In this document: positions 49,404-58,032 of the stretch, one piece after another
How positions within the stretch are numbered: the first letter of the stretch is position 1
Layout: the number at the start of each line of letters is the position of its first letter
DNA from: Neisseria mucosa
GTDB lineage: Bacteria; Pseudomonadota; Gammaproteobacteria; Burkholderiales; Neisseriaceae
Direction: 5' to 3'
Length of the DNA stretch: 64,000 bases
Assembly: GCA_003028315.1 (NCBI GenBank)
Contig: CP028150.1
Coordinates: forward strand, 682,001-746,000
Notes under the pieces: generated by a model
What the model saw: the letters and a program-made list of their open reading frames with translations, nothing else
The model's database searches: none
Told to the model about the DNA's origin: nothing
Made by a program: the position numbers and the translations under genes

Positions 49404-50243
49404 ATGCCCAACACCCCCATCTCATCCGAACATCCCCACGACAGCACCCTATCCCCCTGCATGCTCACCGACTGGACATTCACGTGCTACCACACGCCCG
49501 GTAAATCCGAGTATGCCGTGGTGTACGGCACAGTCGTCCAAGATGGTTCGGGACGTTTTACCGCAGGCAGCCGAATCCGCACCTCGCCCGTTACCCTATG
49601 GGCGGCACCGCTGGCTCATACGCACAACTCGGTATATTGCCTGCCGGAAGGTGCAGGTTGCTTTTGCGACCTGCCTGCAACCTTGCAGCCTGCCATCGAC
49701 TGTTTGGGTATCGACCCTGCCGAAGCGGCCGTTATCCTGCAAAACGCCTTCATGCAGCCTGCACATACCTTGCCTGAAACCGCCTGTTTCGGCGTTCCGG
49801 TGATGCAGCCGGCAGGACAGGGCGATTGTCCGGTCGTCATGGAACGCCACATCGCCGAATTGCCGTTCTACCTGTTTTGGCGGGACAGCAGCATCGGTTC
49901 GGCCCAAAGCCTGATAGACGGACAAGCCGCCGTGTTTCTGCACGATTGGAACGCATTCTGCCGACGGTTTGTTCGTACCGGCAGACACCGCGGCCAAACC
50001 GGCCACACAGGCGACAAAGCCGCAGATGGCCAATACAGCTATTTCGGCCTGCCGATTGTGCATACGCCAGGACAAGACAATGCCCCTGCCGTACCGGAAG
50101 CCGACATCGCCAAACTACCGTTTTACACCTATTGGCACACCGCCTGCGCTTCCGATGTGCACCGGTTAGCAGACGGCAAACGCGTTGTGCCCCTTGCCGA
50201 TTGGGAAGCCTTCTGCCAACGGTTGGTATTGACCGGCAGATAG
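49404..50243 (+). CDS. Unknown protein with an internal tandem duplication
   Basis: The 279-residue protein has no signal peptide or membrane segment. Two halves of about 65 residues repeat near residues 129-194 and 215-279. Each starts G(V/L)P(V/I), has a DCPVV/NAPAV stretch and then HIAELPFYLFW or DIAKLPFYTYW, and ends DW(N/E)AFC(R/Q)R(F/L)V(R/L)TGR. The duplicated unit is not recognised, and many Cys and Trp residues are conserved between copies. A phosphoesterase gene follows after 113 bases. GC content is like the host, unlike the AT-rich recombinase genes. Confidence 0.65.
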   Translation: MPNTPISSEHPHDSTLSPCMLTDWTFTCYHTPGKSEYAVVYGTVVQDGSGRFTAGSRIRTSPVTLWAAPLAHTHNSVYCLPEGAGCFCDLPATLQPAIDCLGIDPAEAAVILQNAFMQPAHTLPETACFGVPVMQPAGQGDCPVVMERHIAELPFYLFWRDSSIGSAQSLIDGQAAVFLHDWNAFCRRFVRTGRHRGQTGHTGDKAADGQYSYFGLPIVHTPGQDNAPAVPEADIAKLPFYTYWHTACASDVHRLADGKRVVPLADWEAFCQRLVLTGR

Positions 50244-50356
50244 GCGGGCAAAAAAAGTGCAGGCTGCTTTTTATCGCCCCAACTCCGTTTCAGACGACCT
50301 CTAAAGCAGCCTGCACCTTATTTTTCATTGTCAGATGACCAGAAACCGAGTATCCC

Positions 50357-51016
50357 ATGCCTCAAACCTATTTCACAGCCGACTGGCACTTCTCCCATCC
50401 CAACATCGCCCGATACTGCCCGCAATTTCGCCTGCAAAGCGATAACGCCGACGAGTTGAACGAATACCTGATCGACTGCTGGAACCGCGTCGTTACCCCG
50501 CAAGACACTGTGTACAACCTCGGCGATGTCTGCTTTGCCAAAAATCCCGCACACATCGAAGCCGTGCTGCAACGGCTTAACGGGCAACACCATTTGATTT
50601 ACGGCAACCACGACTACCTGATTCGGCAAAACGAAGCACATTTCCTCAACACGCGCAAAGCCGACGGCCATCCGTTGCTCTCGTCCGCCAGCCATTACCT
50701 GCGGCTCAAACTGCCCGAAATCGGCAATACCGCGATTTTGTGCCACTATCCCTTATACGAATGGGACGGCATCCACCACGGCCTATACCACCTCTACGGC
50801 CATCTGCACGACCGCATGGCCGCCGTCAAAGGGCGTGCCCTCAATGTCGGCTGGGATATGCACGGCCGTTTCCTGACCGAACAAGATATTGACAGCTTCC
50901 TGCGCGACCTCCCTGCCGTTCAGTATTTCGACGACAAGCAAAACGTTATTGTCGGCAACAGCACGGAAGATGCGGCTGCAAAAGTTCGGGCGAGATTGAC
51001 AGCATTGAATGAATGA
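50357..51016 (+). CDS. Small calcineurin-like phosphoesterase
   Basis: The 219-residue soluble protein has TADWHFSH, NLGDVCF, IYGNHDYL, LCHYPLYEW and YGHLHDR, the full metallophosphoesterase metal-ligand series. This matches the small phosphoesterase family found in phages and bacteria, with unknown natural substrate. It starts at ATG 50357, shortly after a king3-type uptake sequence (about 50301). It may form a pair with the preceding duplicated protein, but spacing and a possible terminator between them leave this open. Confidence 0.8.
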   Translation: MPQTYFTADWHFSHPNIARYCPQFRLQSDNADELNEYLIDCWNRVVTPQDTVYNLGDVCFAKNPAHIEAVLQRLNGQHHLIYGNHDYLIRQNEAHFLNTRKADGHPLLSSASHYLRLKLPEIGNTAILCHYPLYEWDGIHHGLYHLYGHLHDRMAAVKGRALNVGWDMHGRFLTEQDIDSFLRDLPAVQYFDDKQNVIVGNSTEDAAAKVRARLTALNE

Positions 51017-51089
51017 GCTTTTATTTTAGAGATGAATTTTCAGGTAGCCTTGAGTAGTGCAGGCTGCCTGAAAAACAGTCGGCAAAACA

Positions 51090-51116
51090 AAAGGACGGGT
51101 TTTCAATCCGTCCTTT
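51090..51116 (+). terminator. Rho-independent terminator after the phosphoesterase gene
   Basis: AAAGGACGG and CCGTCCTTT form a 9-bp stem with a T tail. A Simonsiella-type uptake sequence (AGGCTGCCTGAAA) lies just upstream at 51061. Confidence 0.8.
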
Positions 51117-51207
51117 TTGCATCAGCAATACCGCCAAGTGTCCCGCATGAAATGAATGATCTCGTTTAACGGCACAGGCGTAAGCGTAAACTGCTTGTCC
51201 CTCCTGT

Positions 51208-52089
51208 TGTGTAGGAAAACGTTGCGTTGTTTACACCACAGGTTGAGAAAAATAAGCCTGCAAGACCTCAAACGGCGTATCGCCGTTCAAACTGCGGTGC
51301 GGCTTCACAGTGTTATAGAAATTAACAAAGCGGCACAACTCCTTTCGCCGGTGTTCCGGACTCTCAAACGACTGTTTCTCATGCCACATCTCCATCAGGA
51401 TGCGGATAACCCGTTCCGCCTTACCGTTGGTCTGCGGACGGGCAACCCGGGTAAACTTTTGACCAATCCCGTTCTCATAACAAGCTACACCGAAAGCATG
51501 GTTGGCCGAGCCTTTATATTCCGTACCGTTGTCGGAGTAAACGCACTCAATCAGGTATGGGCAGGGATCAATCAGGTGTTCAGTCAGAAACTTGGCGGCA
51601 CTGTCTGCAGTTTTGTCCGGCAAAATGGCGGCGTATAGCTCCCTTGAGAAATCGTTGATGGCAACAAACAGGTAATCCCGCTTATCGGTGGCTTTCTGCC
51701 CTTTGAGCAGCGGCAGCCGTTTGGTATCGAGATGTACCAGCTCTCCGGGGTAGGATTTATTGTAGCGTTTGGCCTGCCTTTTGAGTTTTTCCTGAATGCC
51801 GCGTTCTACCTTGGCCAGGCGTTTCATTCCGTACTTTGCCTGTTTGAAACGGTTGTTGGTACTGGTTTGGGGTTTGAGCAGTCTGCCTCTTGCGGCTTTA
51901 AGTGCGCGGTAAATAGTGATGCGGCTGACTTGGTAGTGGCGTGCCGGGGAGGTGACGCTTTCCTTCCCCTGCGTGTAGGCCAGCCAAATGGCTTGGCGGT
52001 GGTGCGGGGTGAGACGGGTGTTTTTGTGCATGTTCATGTTTCAGTATTCTCCTGGAAATACTGTAAACAACGCTACTAGTTTCTACAAA
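51208..52089 (-). mobile_element. IS481-family insertion sequence
   Basis: About 880 bp. The left end TGTGTAGG...GCGTTGTTTACA and the inverted right end TTTGTAG...GCGTTGTTTACA share most of 28 positions. It abuts the 3' end of a truncated IS5-family copy, so it probably inserted into or next to that copy. Exact ends are uncertain by a few bases. Confidence 0.75.
51231..52037 (-). CDS. IS481-family transposase (DDE integrase fold)
   Basis: The 268-residue protein has an N-terminal helix-turn-helix (VTSPARHYQVSRITIYRALK) and an rve-type core: VHLDTKRLP with the first Asp, VYSDNGTEYKG with the second, and QTNGKAERVIRIL with the Glu. This is the IS481/IS3-like DDE set. It is complete within its inverted repeats and may be active. 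Confidence 0.9.
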   Translation of the reverse strand: MNMHKNTRLTPHHRQAIWLAYTQGKESVTSPARHYQVSRITIYRALKAARGRLLKPQTSTNNRFKQAKYGMKRLAKVERGIQEKLKRQAKRYNKSYPGELVHLDTKRLPLLKGQKATDKRDYLFVAINDFSRELYAAILPDKTADSAAKFLTEHLIDPCPYLIECVYSDNGTEYKGSANHAFGVACYENGIGQKFTRVARPQTNGKAERVIRILMEMWHEKQSFESPEHRRKELCRFVNFYNTVKPHRSLNGDTPFEVLQAYFSQPVV

Positions 52090-52095
52090 TAAGGG

Positions 52096-52920
52096 ATCCG
52101 GGCCGCCTTTTAGGCGGCAACAGGCACACTTAGCCTGTTAGCCGCTTTCAACAGGTTCAAACACATCGCCTTTAGATGGCTTTGCGCACTCACTTTAATC
52201 AACCCGAAATAGGCTGCCCGGGCATAGCGGAATTTACGGTGCAGCGTACCGAAGCTTTGTTCGACCACATAACGGGTCTTCGACAAATATCGGTTGCGTT
52301 TGGTTTGTGCTTCCGTCAGCGGACGGTTACGGTGGGCTTTGCGCATAATGCCGTCCAACAACTGATGTTCTTTCAGATGTTGCCGGTTTTCCTTACTGTC
52401 ATAGCCTTTATCGGCATAGACGGTCGTACCTTCGGCTATCCCTTCCAGCAAAGGTGACAGGTGGTTGCACTCATGGGTATTGGCGGGGGTGATGTGCAGT
52501 TTCTCAATATAGCCTTCCGCATCGGTGCGGGTATGTTGTTTGTAACCGAGTTTGTATAAATCGTTTTTCTTTGTCCAACGGGCATCTTTATCTTTGCTCG
52601 GTGTGGTTTGGCCGCTGACGTGTCCTTCCTCATCAACTTCTATGGCCTGACGCTGTTTGCTGCCGGCAGTTTGAATAATGGTGGCGTCAATGACGGCGGC
52701 GGATGCTTTCTCTACTTTTAGGCCTTTTTCGGTCAGTTGTCGGTTAATCAGTTCCAGCAGTTCGGACAGGGTGTTGTCTTGCGCCAGCCAGTTGCGGTAG
52801 CGGCATAAGGTGCTGTAATCGGGGATGCTCAACTCGTCAAAACAGCAAAACAGGTTGAAATCGATGCGGGTGATGAGGCTGTGTTCGAGTTCGGGATCGG
52901 AGAGGCTGTGCCATTGTCCG
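52096..52920 (-). pseudogene. Truncated IS5-family (IS1106-like) transposase
   Basis: This is about 270 codons of the same transposase as the complete copy at 61391, reading on the minus strand. It lacks the first 60 or so residues, being cut at GQWHSLSDPELEH. Its 3' side is cut just after the stop codon, where the IS481 element begins. No element end remains on either side, so it cannot move itself. Confidence 0.9.
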
Positions 52921-53029
52921 TAGAAGCGCAAGAGCGACGCGAACGAATGAAAAAACAGTTCGCCGATTAAAATATAGATGTAGAAACCTTAAAAGGCCGT
53001 CTGAAATACTATTTGCACTCATTCCCGAT

Positions 53030-53266
53030 TTGCCGCAACGGATGTTATCGGGCGGATTGGCAAAAGCGGAATTGCCCGCCGTCCGCACAGGCTTGGGATT
53101 CATCGATCGCAAGCTCGGCGGCTTTCTCGAACTGGGCTGGTATGCTTATCAAATGAAGCTCATCGGCACAGGCAACACCCCGCAGCCGAAACGCTCCGCG
53201 TGGGCGGAACTGTTCCGCCTGCTGAAAAACATCCGCCAACACCGCCTGCGTTCCGAACGGGCGTAA
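53030..53266 (+). pseudogene. Fragment of an unidentified gene
   Basis: An open frame of 78 codons, continuing upstream without a start to near 52980, lies between the broken transposase and the imported Kef region. It ends RLLKNIRQHRLRSERA. It looks like the C-terminal piece of a host gene cut by the transposon, but the family is not recognised. Confidence 0.35.
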
Positions 53267-53332
53267 AAAGTGCGGTGGAATTTTTGCAATTTTTCGCTTA
53301 AATTCCATCGCTTGCAGCTACAAAAGTGCGGT
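53267..53332. other. Pair of Haemophilus-type uptake sequences
   Basis: AAAGTGCGGT occurs at 53267-53276 and again at 53323-53332, each followed by a T-rich tract as in the extended Pasteurellaceae signal. They mark the left edge of a segment with foreign uptake signals. Confidence 0.8.
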
Positions 53333-53337
53333 CTATT

Positions 53338-55101
53338 TTACGAATTTTTCTTTATATTCCCCAATAGTAATCTGCGCCCTTCAAATTCCTTGCCGGCAAT
53401 TTCCAAAGCGAAGCGTTCTTTGTCGGCGTCGCGTACTTTGTCGTGTATGGCACGTAATTCCTGCACGCTAGCACCCAATGCCTTGACGATTTCATCGCCC
53501 ATTTTCATGGAAGAATAGAAGGTTTCGCGCACTACGAAATCCGCTTCCGCTTTCACTAGGGCCAGCGCATTGCGTCTGTCCCAGGCGCGCACGAACACCT
53601 TGGCGTTCGGGTTGATATGATGAATATTTTCCACAATTCTGACCGCACTTTCTCCGTCGTCCACGCATACCGCTACGATGTCGGTGTGTTCTACGCCGCA
53701 GGCATGCAGCACGTCGGCGCGGGTGGCTTCGCCGTAATAGACTTTGAAACCGTATTCGCGTGCGACGTTGATGGTGTCGGGATCGTTGTCCAGAATGGAA
53801 ATGGTGGCACCGTAGGCTAGCGGCATTTGGCTGACCACCTGCCCCATGCGCCCGAATCCGATAATCAGCACGTTGCCGTTGAGTTCGCCCGCATGTTCTT
53901 CCACATCGTCCACTGCCGCAGCTGCGCGGGGTTCTTTGGAACAGCGGTCGAACAGCATAACGCTGAAGGGTGTCATAATCATGGAGAGCACCACGATTGC
54001 CGTCATATTCGCTAGCACTTCCGCATTAATCGCCCGTTGTACGGCAGCGGAGGCGAGTAATACGAAGGCGAATTCACCGCCCTGCGACATCAGTACGGCG
54101 CGGTGTATCGCGGTGTGATGGCTTGCTTTGGCAAAACGCGCCACTCCATAAATGGCAAGGCATTTCAAGATAATCATCAGTACAGTGGCGGAAAGAATTA
54201 CCTTCCAGTTATTGAGCACCGTTGCCACATCCAGCGACATCCCGACAGCTAAGAAAAATAGCCCGAGCAAAAGGCCTCGGAACGGTTCGATATCCGCTTC
54301 AAGCTGATAACGGAAGTCGGATTCCGACAGCAGCACTCCCGCCAGAAACGCACCCATCGCCATAGACAGACCGCCCAGCTCCATTAAATAAGCCGCACCG
54401 AGTACCACCAGCAGCGCGGCGGCAGTCATCACCTCGCGTGCTTTGGATTTTGCCAGAATTTTAAACAGCGGATTGAGCAGCCAAATACCTGTCGCAATCA
54501 ACGCTGCCAAAGAAAGCGCGGCAACACCGATTTTCTGCCATAGCGGTACGGCATCGGCAACGGCATTGGGATTATCGGGTGCTAGAAATGCTACAATCGC
54601 CAGCATGGGCACAATCAGCAAATCTTCAAACAGCAAAATGGAGACAATGCGCTGACCTTGCGGTGTGCTGATTTCATGACGTTCGTCCATAATCTGCATG
54701 ACCATTGCGGTGGAGGTGAGTGTAAAACCTACCGCCGAAATAAACGACATCGCTAAAGAAAAACCGTAAGCCAGCCCGATTAGGGTAAGGAACAGACTGG
54801 AAAGCGTCACCTGCAGGGTACCCAAGCCGAAAATCTGATTACGCAATTTCCATAAATGCGACGGCTTCATTTCCAGCCCGATCAAAAACAGAAACATCAC
54901 CACGCCGAATTCCGCAATATGCAAAATAGCGTGGGAATCGGTAATGAGCTTTAATCCGAAGGGTCCGATAACCAGCCCCGCAGCCAAATAACCCAGAATC
55001 GAGCCTAGACCTAAACGTTTAAATAACGGCACGGCAACTACCGCCGCCCCCAATAACACCACCACGTGCAATAAATCGCCGTCAGTCGCTTCTACTGCCA
55101 T
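53338..55101 (-). CDS. Kef-type potassium/proton antiporter (CPA2 family)
   Basis: The 587-residue inner-membrane protein has 12 or so helices (residues 1-380) followed by an RCK/TrkA-N domain starting NVLIIGFGRMGQVVSQ, whose Rossmann fold binds NAD(H) or glutathione adducts to gate potassium efflux. It resembles KefB/KefC proteins, protecting against electrophiles by acidifying the cytoplasm. A Haemophilus uptake core lies inside the gene (53642-53651) and others flank it on both sides. The gene was therefore probably acquired from Pasteurellaceae. It looks complete. Confidence 0.88.
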   Translation of the reverse strand: MAVEATDGDLLHVVVLLGAAVVAVPLFKRLGLGSILGYLAAGLVIGPFGLKLITDSHAILHIAEFGVVMFLFLIGLEMKPSHLWKLRNQIFGLGTLQVTLSSLFLTLIGLAYGFSLAMSFISAVGFTLTSTAMVMQIMDERHEISTPQGQRIVSILLFEDLLIVPMLAIVAFLAPDNPNAVADAVPLWQKIGVAALSLAALIATGIWLLNPLFKILAKSKAREVMTAAALLVVLGAAYLMELGGLSMAMGAFLAGVLLSESDFRYQLEADIEPFRGLLLGLFFLAVGMSLDVATVLNNWKVILSATVLMIILKCLAIYGVARFAKASHHTAIHRAVLMSQGGEFAFVLLASAAVQRAINAEVLANMTAIVVLSMIMTPFSVMLFDRCSKEPRAAAAVDDVEEHAGELNGNVLIIGFGRMGQVVSQMPLAYGATISILDNDPDTINVAREYGFKVYYGEATRADVLHACGVEHTDIVAVCVDDGESAVRIVENIHHINPNAKVFVRAWDRRNALALVKAEADFVVRETFYSSMKMGDEIVKALGASVQELRAIHDKVRDADKERFALEIAGKEFEGRRLLLGNIKKNS

Positions 55102-55196
55102 AATTCCTGCCTTTGTTAATTCATAAAAATTTTTCGTATTATAAAGAAAAATCGCCGTAACACAAAAAAGCCGTCATTTGACGGCTTCCTCTAAGA

Positions 55197-55206
55197 AAAG
55201 TGCGGT
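55197..55206 (+). other. Haemophilus-type uptake sequence
   Basis: AAAGTGCGGT followed by CGGTTTTTGTTAAATT lies between the antiporter gene and the broken hydrolase gene, at a typical intergenic place in Haemophilus. Confidence 0.75.
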
Positions 55207-55220
55207 CGGTTTTTGTTAAA

Positions 55221-55669
55221 TTATTGCACTTTGCCGTCGATTTCGATCGGGGTATATTCCACCGGCAGCCAAGTGTAGCGCCGTTGCTTTCGGCACGGAT
55301 GTGTCCGATGCTAGGGAAGGGCATATGTGCGCCAGCTATCCAGATTTTACGTGTGGCGGCATCTTTGAGCGCGTCTTGGCGGCTGGCGCGTGCCTGTTTG
55401 GGGTCGCTGTCAAACTCAATGGCGATTTCGGGATCAAGCATTTGCAGTGTGTGGTTGTGCATCAAATCGCCCCACACCAGCATGGTTTGTCCTTTTGAAG
55501 TGAACTCGATGCCATTGTGCCCAGGCGTATGACCGGGGCTGGGGCGCGAGCGCATTCCGGGTACGACTTCTTCGCCACTCTGATAAAAACGCACTTTACC
55601 TGCTTTGGCATAAGGCGCTACGGCTTCACGCGCTAGCGTTGCCAAGCCGCGTAGGGTTTCAGACGGCAT
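55221..55669 (-). pseudogene. Metallo-beta-lactamase-fold hydrolase, truncated and frameshifted
   Basis: Only the C-terminal half remains: SPGHTPGHNGIEF and VWGDLMHNHTLQM carry the distal metal ligands of the fold, but the HxHxDH part is missing upstream. Near the 3' end the frame shifts after RAESNG; the other frame continues WLPVEYTPIEIDGKVQ to a TAA at 55221, the likely original C-terminus. It lies in the same segment as the Haemophilus-type signals. A Kingella-type uptake sequence (AGGCAGCCTGAAA) marks the broken 5' side at about 55672. Confidence 0.8.
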
Positions 55670-55769
55670 TTCAGGCAGCCTGAAAACCTAAAAAGTTCCC
55701 TCCTCCATTTATAAAGGAGGACTAGGGGGCGTTCAGACGGCGTTTCAGGTTGCCTGAAACCCCCAAATC

Positions 55770-56735
55770 TCACACCGCAAAATGCGGCATCACGTTTTCG
55801 GCGAAATCCTGAATGGTTTCCAGCGCGCCGCGCCGTGTAGGTTTTAAGTTCACGGTAATGTGTGCCACGCCGTCGGCCTGCTGTTTCTGCCAAAACTCGA
55901 CGATGCTTTTGGCGCCGCCGCGCAGGTAGATGTTGTTGTAGAACTCGGCGGGCGCGTTCGGGTCTTCCAAGAGTTCGACGAAATTCGCTACGCCAAAGGG
56001 TTTCCAGGTTTCGCCGTCGCCCAATTCTTTGAGCGTGTTGACGATGTCGCCCAGTTTTTCGGGAGCGATGCCGTACCAAATCCATGCGTCGCTTTCTCGG
56101 GCAATCCATTCCAGCTCTTGGCGGGCGCGGCCAATAGCGAGCATCGGCAAACCGTGTGCGGGTTTGGGCACCAAGTCCAAATTGCCGCTGAATCTGCCGT
56201 AGTGTTCGCTATTGAACGCGGGGAATTTTTCCTGCGTCAGGCGGCGGATGATTTGCCACGCTTCGCGGTAGCGTTCGGCGCGGTTGTTGAAATCGGAGGC
56301 AAAGGCGGGGTATTCGGTGGGGCGGTCGCCGCTGGCCAAGCCGAGCAGGAAGCGGCCGCCGCTGATTTGTTCCACCGACGCGGCTTCTTTGGCGGTGAGC
56401 ACCGGTTCGCGCAGCGGCGACACATAGCCCGCCGAGCCGAGCGCAACGTTTTGGGTGAGCGCGGCGAGATAACCCAGCGTTACCGACGGGTCGTAAATCT
56501 GCGCGACATCGCCAAAACTCGGGTCGTAAAACGGCACATCGCGCACCCACAGCGTGGCAATGCCGCTTTGGTCGGCGGCTTTTATCACGGTGGCGAAGTC
56601 GTCCATTTCGGGCACGGGGCTGTCGGGATAGCCTTTGAAGGGCGCAATCAGGCCCAATGTGAGTTTGCCCGGTTGGAAAGTGCGGGCGAAACCGCGATGG
56701 TTTTGCAGGCGTTCGGGTAATTTCAGCGCAGTCAT
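55770..56735 (-). CDS. LLM-class flavin-dependent oxidoreductase
   Basis: The 321-residue protein (ATG 56735, MTALKLPERLQNHRGF, with AAGGAG upstream) belongs to the bacterial-luciferase-like monooxygenase fold, which uses reduced FMN or F420 (FMN in this clade). Typical stretches are ATLWVRDVPFYDPSF, GRFLLGLASGDRP and MLAIGRARQELEWIA. The substrate is unknown. It is divergent from a LysR regulator gene, the usual arrangement for a regulator and its target. Confidence 0.88.
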   Translation of the reverse strand: MTALKLPERLQNHRGFARTFQPGKLTLGLIAPFKGYPDSPVPEMDDFATVIKAADQSGIATLWVRDVPFYDPSFGDVAQIYDPSVTLGYLAALTQNVALGSAGYVSPLREPVLTAKEAASVEQISGGRFLLGLASGDRPTEYPAFASDFNNRAERYREAWQIIRRLTQEKFPAFNSEHYGRFSGNLDLVPKPAHGLPMLAIGRARQELEWIARESDAWIWYGIAPEKLGDIVNTLKELGDGETWKPFGVANFVELLEDPNAPAEFYNNIYLRGGAKSIVEFWQKQQADGVAHITVNLKPTRRGALETIQDFAENVMPHFAV

Positions 56736-56835
56736 TGTTTTGCTCCTTGTGATGAGTTTTTGCACGGGATGAAGTATATTTGTTTTATTCGGGAATGTGC
56801 TTCCCTAATCTCGGGCAAGAAAATACCAAATGTAG

Positions 56836-56897
56836 GTCGGGCATTGATGCCCGACATTTTTAAATTTACCTGTATTTGTCGGGCATAAATGCCCGAT
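56836..56897. repeat. Two palindromic repeats in the divergent promoter region
   Basis: GTCGGGCATTGATGCCCGAC (56836-56855) and the nearly identical GTCGGGCATAAATGCCCGA (56878-56896) lie between the divergent LLM and LysR genes. They might be operators, but the same type of palindrome elsewhere (7804) suggests a dispersed repeat. Confidence 0.55.
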
Positions 56898-56914
56898 CTG
56901 CGCAAGAAAAATTT

Positions 56915-57814
56915 ATGGAACTCAACAATCTCAACGATATGACCGCCTTTGTCGCCAGCGTAAAAAGCGGCTCGTTTACCGCCGCCGCCAAACAACTCGG
57001 GCTCACGCGTTCCACCATCGGTAAACGCATCGCCCGCCTTGAAGCGCGGTTGAACGTGCGCCTTTTGCAGCGCAATACGCGCAACCTTGCGCCCACCGAC
57101 GAAGGGCGGCTGTTTTACGAGCGCTGCACCGCCGTGTTGGAAGAGCTGGAAAACGCCGAGCAATGCCTCGCCCAACGCAGCATCGAGCCGCAAGGCCGTC
57201 TGAAAATCAGCGCGCCGCTGGTGTTGGGCAAAACCATCTTGCCGCCGCTGTTGGCGGATTTTCTCCACCGCTATCCGCAAACCAGCATCGAACTCTCGCT
57301 CACCGACGACTACGCCGACCTGATTTCAGACGGCTACGATCTCGCCCTGCGCAACGGCAATCCGCCCCAATGCGACAGCCTGATCGCCCGCACCGTCGGC
57401 AGCCAGCAAATGCTCACCTGTGCCGCCCCCGGCTACCTCGTTCAACACGGCACGCCGCAAAGCCCCGACGATTTGGCACGCCACCAATGCCTGCATTTCC
57501 TACACGGCGGCCGCGTCAGCCGCTGGCGTTTTCAACAAAAAGGCAAAGAAACCGCCTTTCAGGGCTGCGGACGCTTCAGCGCCGACAACGGCGAAGCCCT
57601 GCTGGAACTCGCGCTGTCCGCATTCGGCATCGTGCAACTGCCGCATTATCTGGTGCAAACCGCCCTCGATTCAGGCAGCCTGAAAAGCGTTTTATCCGAT
57701 TTCCAACCCAAACCCGTGCCCGTGATGGCGGTGTACCCCAGCCGCAAACAGCTCTCGCCCAAAGTGCGGGCGTTGGTGGATATGATGGGGGAAGCGTGGG
57801 GGAAGGCCGTCTGA
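56915..57814 (+). CDS. LysR-family transcriptional regulator
   Basis: The 299-residue protein (ATG 56915, MELNNLNDMTAFVAS) has an N-terminal winged helix-turn-helix (SFTAAAKQLGLTRSTIGKRIARLEARL) and a periplasmic-binding-protein-like effector domain from about residue 90. It probably controls the divergent LLM oxidoreductase gene and itself. The inducer is unknown. Uptake signals of the AGGCCGTCTGAAA dialect lie inside and after the gene, unlike the AGGTCGTCTGAAA form of the core chromosome. Confidence 0.9.
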   Translation: MELNNLNDMTAFVASVKSGSFTAAAKQLGLTRSTIGKRIARLEARLNVRLLQRNTRNLAPTDEGRLFYERCTAVLEELENAEQCLAQRSIEPQGRLKISAPLVLGKTILPPLLADFLHRYPQTSIELSLTDDYADLISDGYDLALRNGNPPQCDSLIARTVGSQQMLTCAAPGYLVQHGTPQSPDDLARHQCLHFLHGGRVSRWRFQQKGKETAFQGCGRFSADNGEALLELALSAFGIVQLPHYLVQTALDSGSLKSVLSDFQPKPVPVMAVYPSRKQLSPKVRALVDMMGEAWGKAV

Positions 57815-57855
57815 GATGCCGCCGGCCATTCCAAAAAAGCTGCCTGAAAAACAAA

Positions 57856-57896
57856 AAAGGCCGTCTGAAAACCTAATTCCGGGTTTCAGACGGCCT
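57856..57896 (+). terminator. AG-dialect uptake-sequence terminator after the LysR gene
   Basis: AAAGGCCGTCTGAAAAC and GTTTCAGACGGCCT form a perfect stem. The C in GGCCG distinguishes it from the GGTCG pairs of the first 40 kb. Confidence 0.75.
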
Positions 57897-57969
57897 GAGA
57901 CCTTTGCAAAATCCCCCAAAATCCCCTAAATGTCTTGGTGGGATTTTGGGGGATTTTGCAAAGGTCTCA
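57897..57969. mobile_element. MITE-like palindrome made from IS1106-like ends
   Basis: The sequence begins GAGACCTTTGCAAAATCCCC and ends as its inverse, GGGGATTTTGCAAAGGTCTC, with only about 30 bases between the arms. The same terminal sequence bounds the complete IS5-family copy at 61328-62545. It has no coding capacity, so it would depend on that transposase. Confidence 0.75.
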
Positions 57970-58032
57970 TGTAAAAATAAATCGATAAGGTCTATAATTG
58001 GCGCGCAATCCATCATTTCACAGAGACAAATT

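Noticed and set aside
56836..56897. Palindromes between the LLM and LysR genes as LysR operators
   Set aside because: LysR sites usually follow T-N11-A; the palindromes resemble a dispersed short repeat seen elsewhere in the window.
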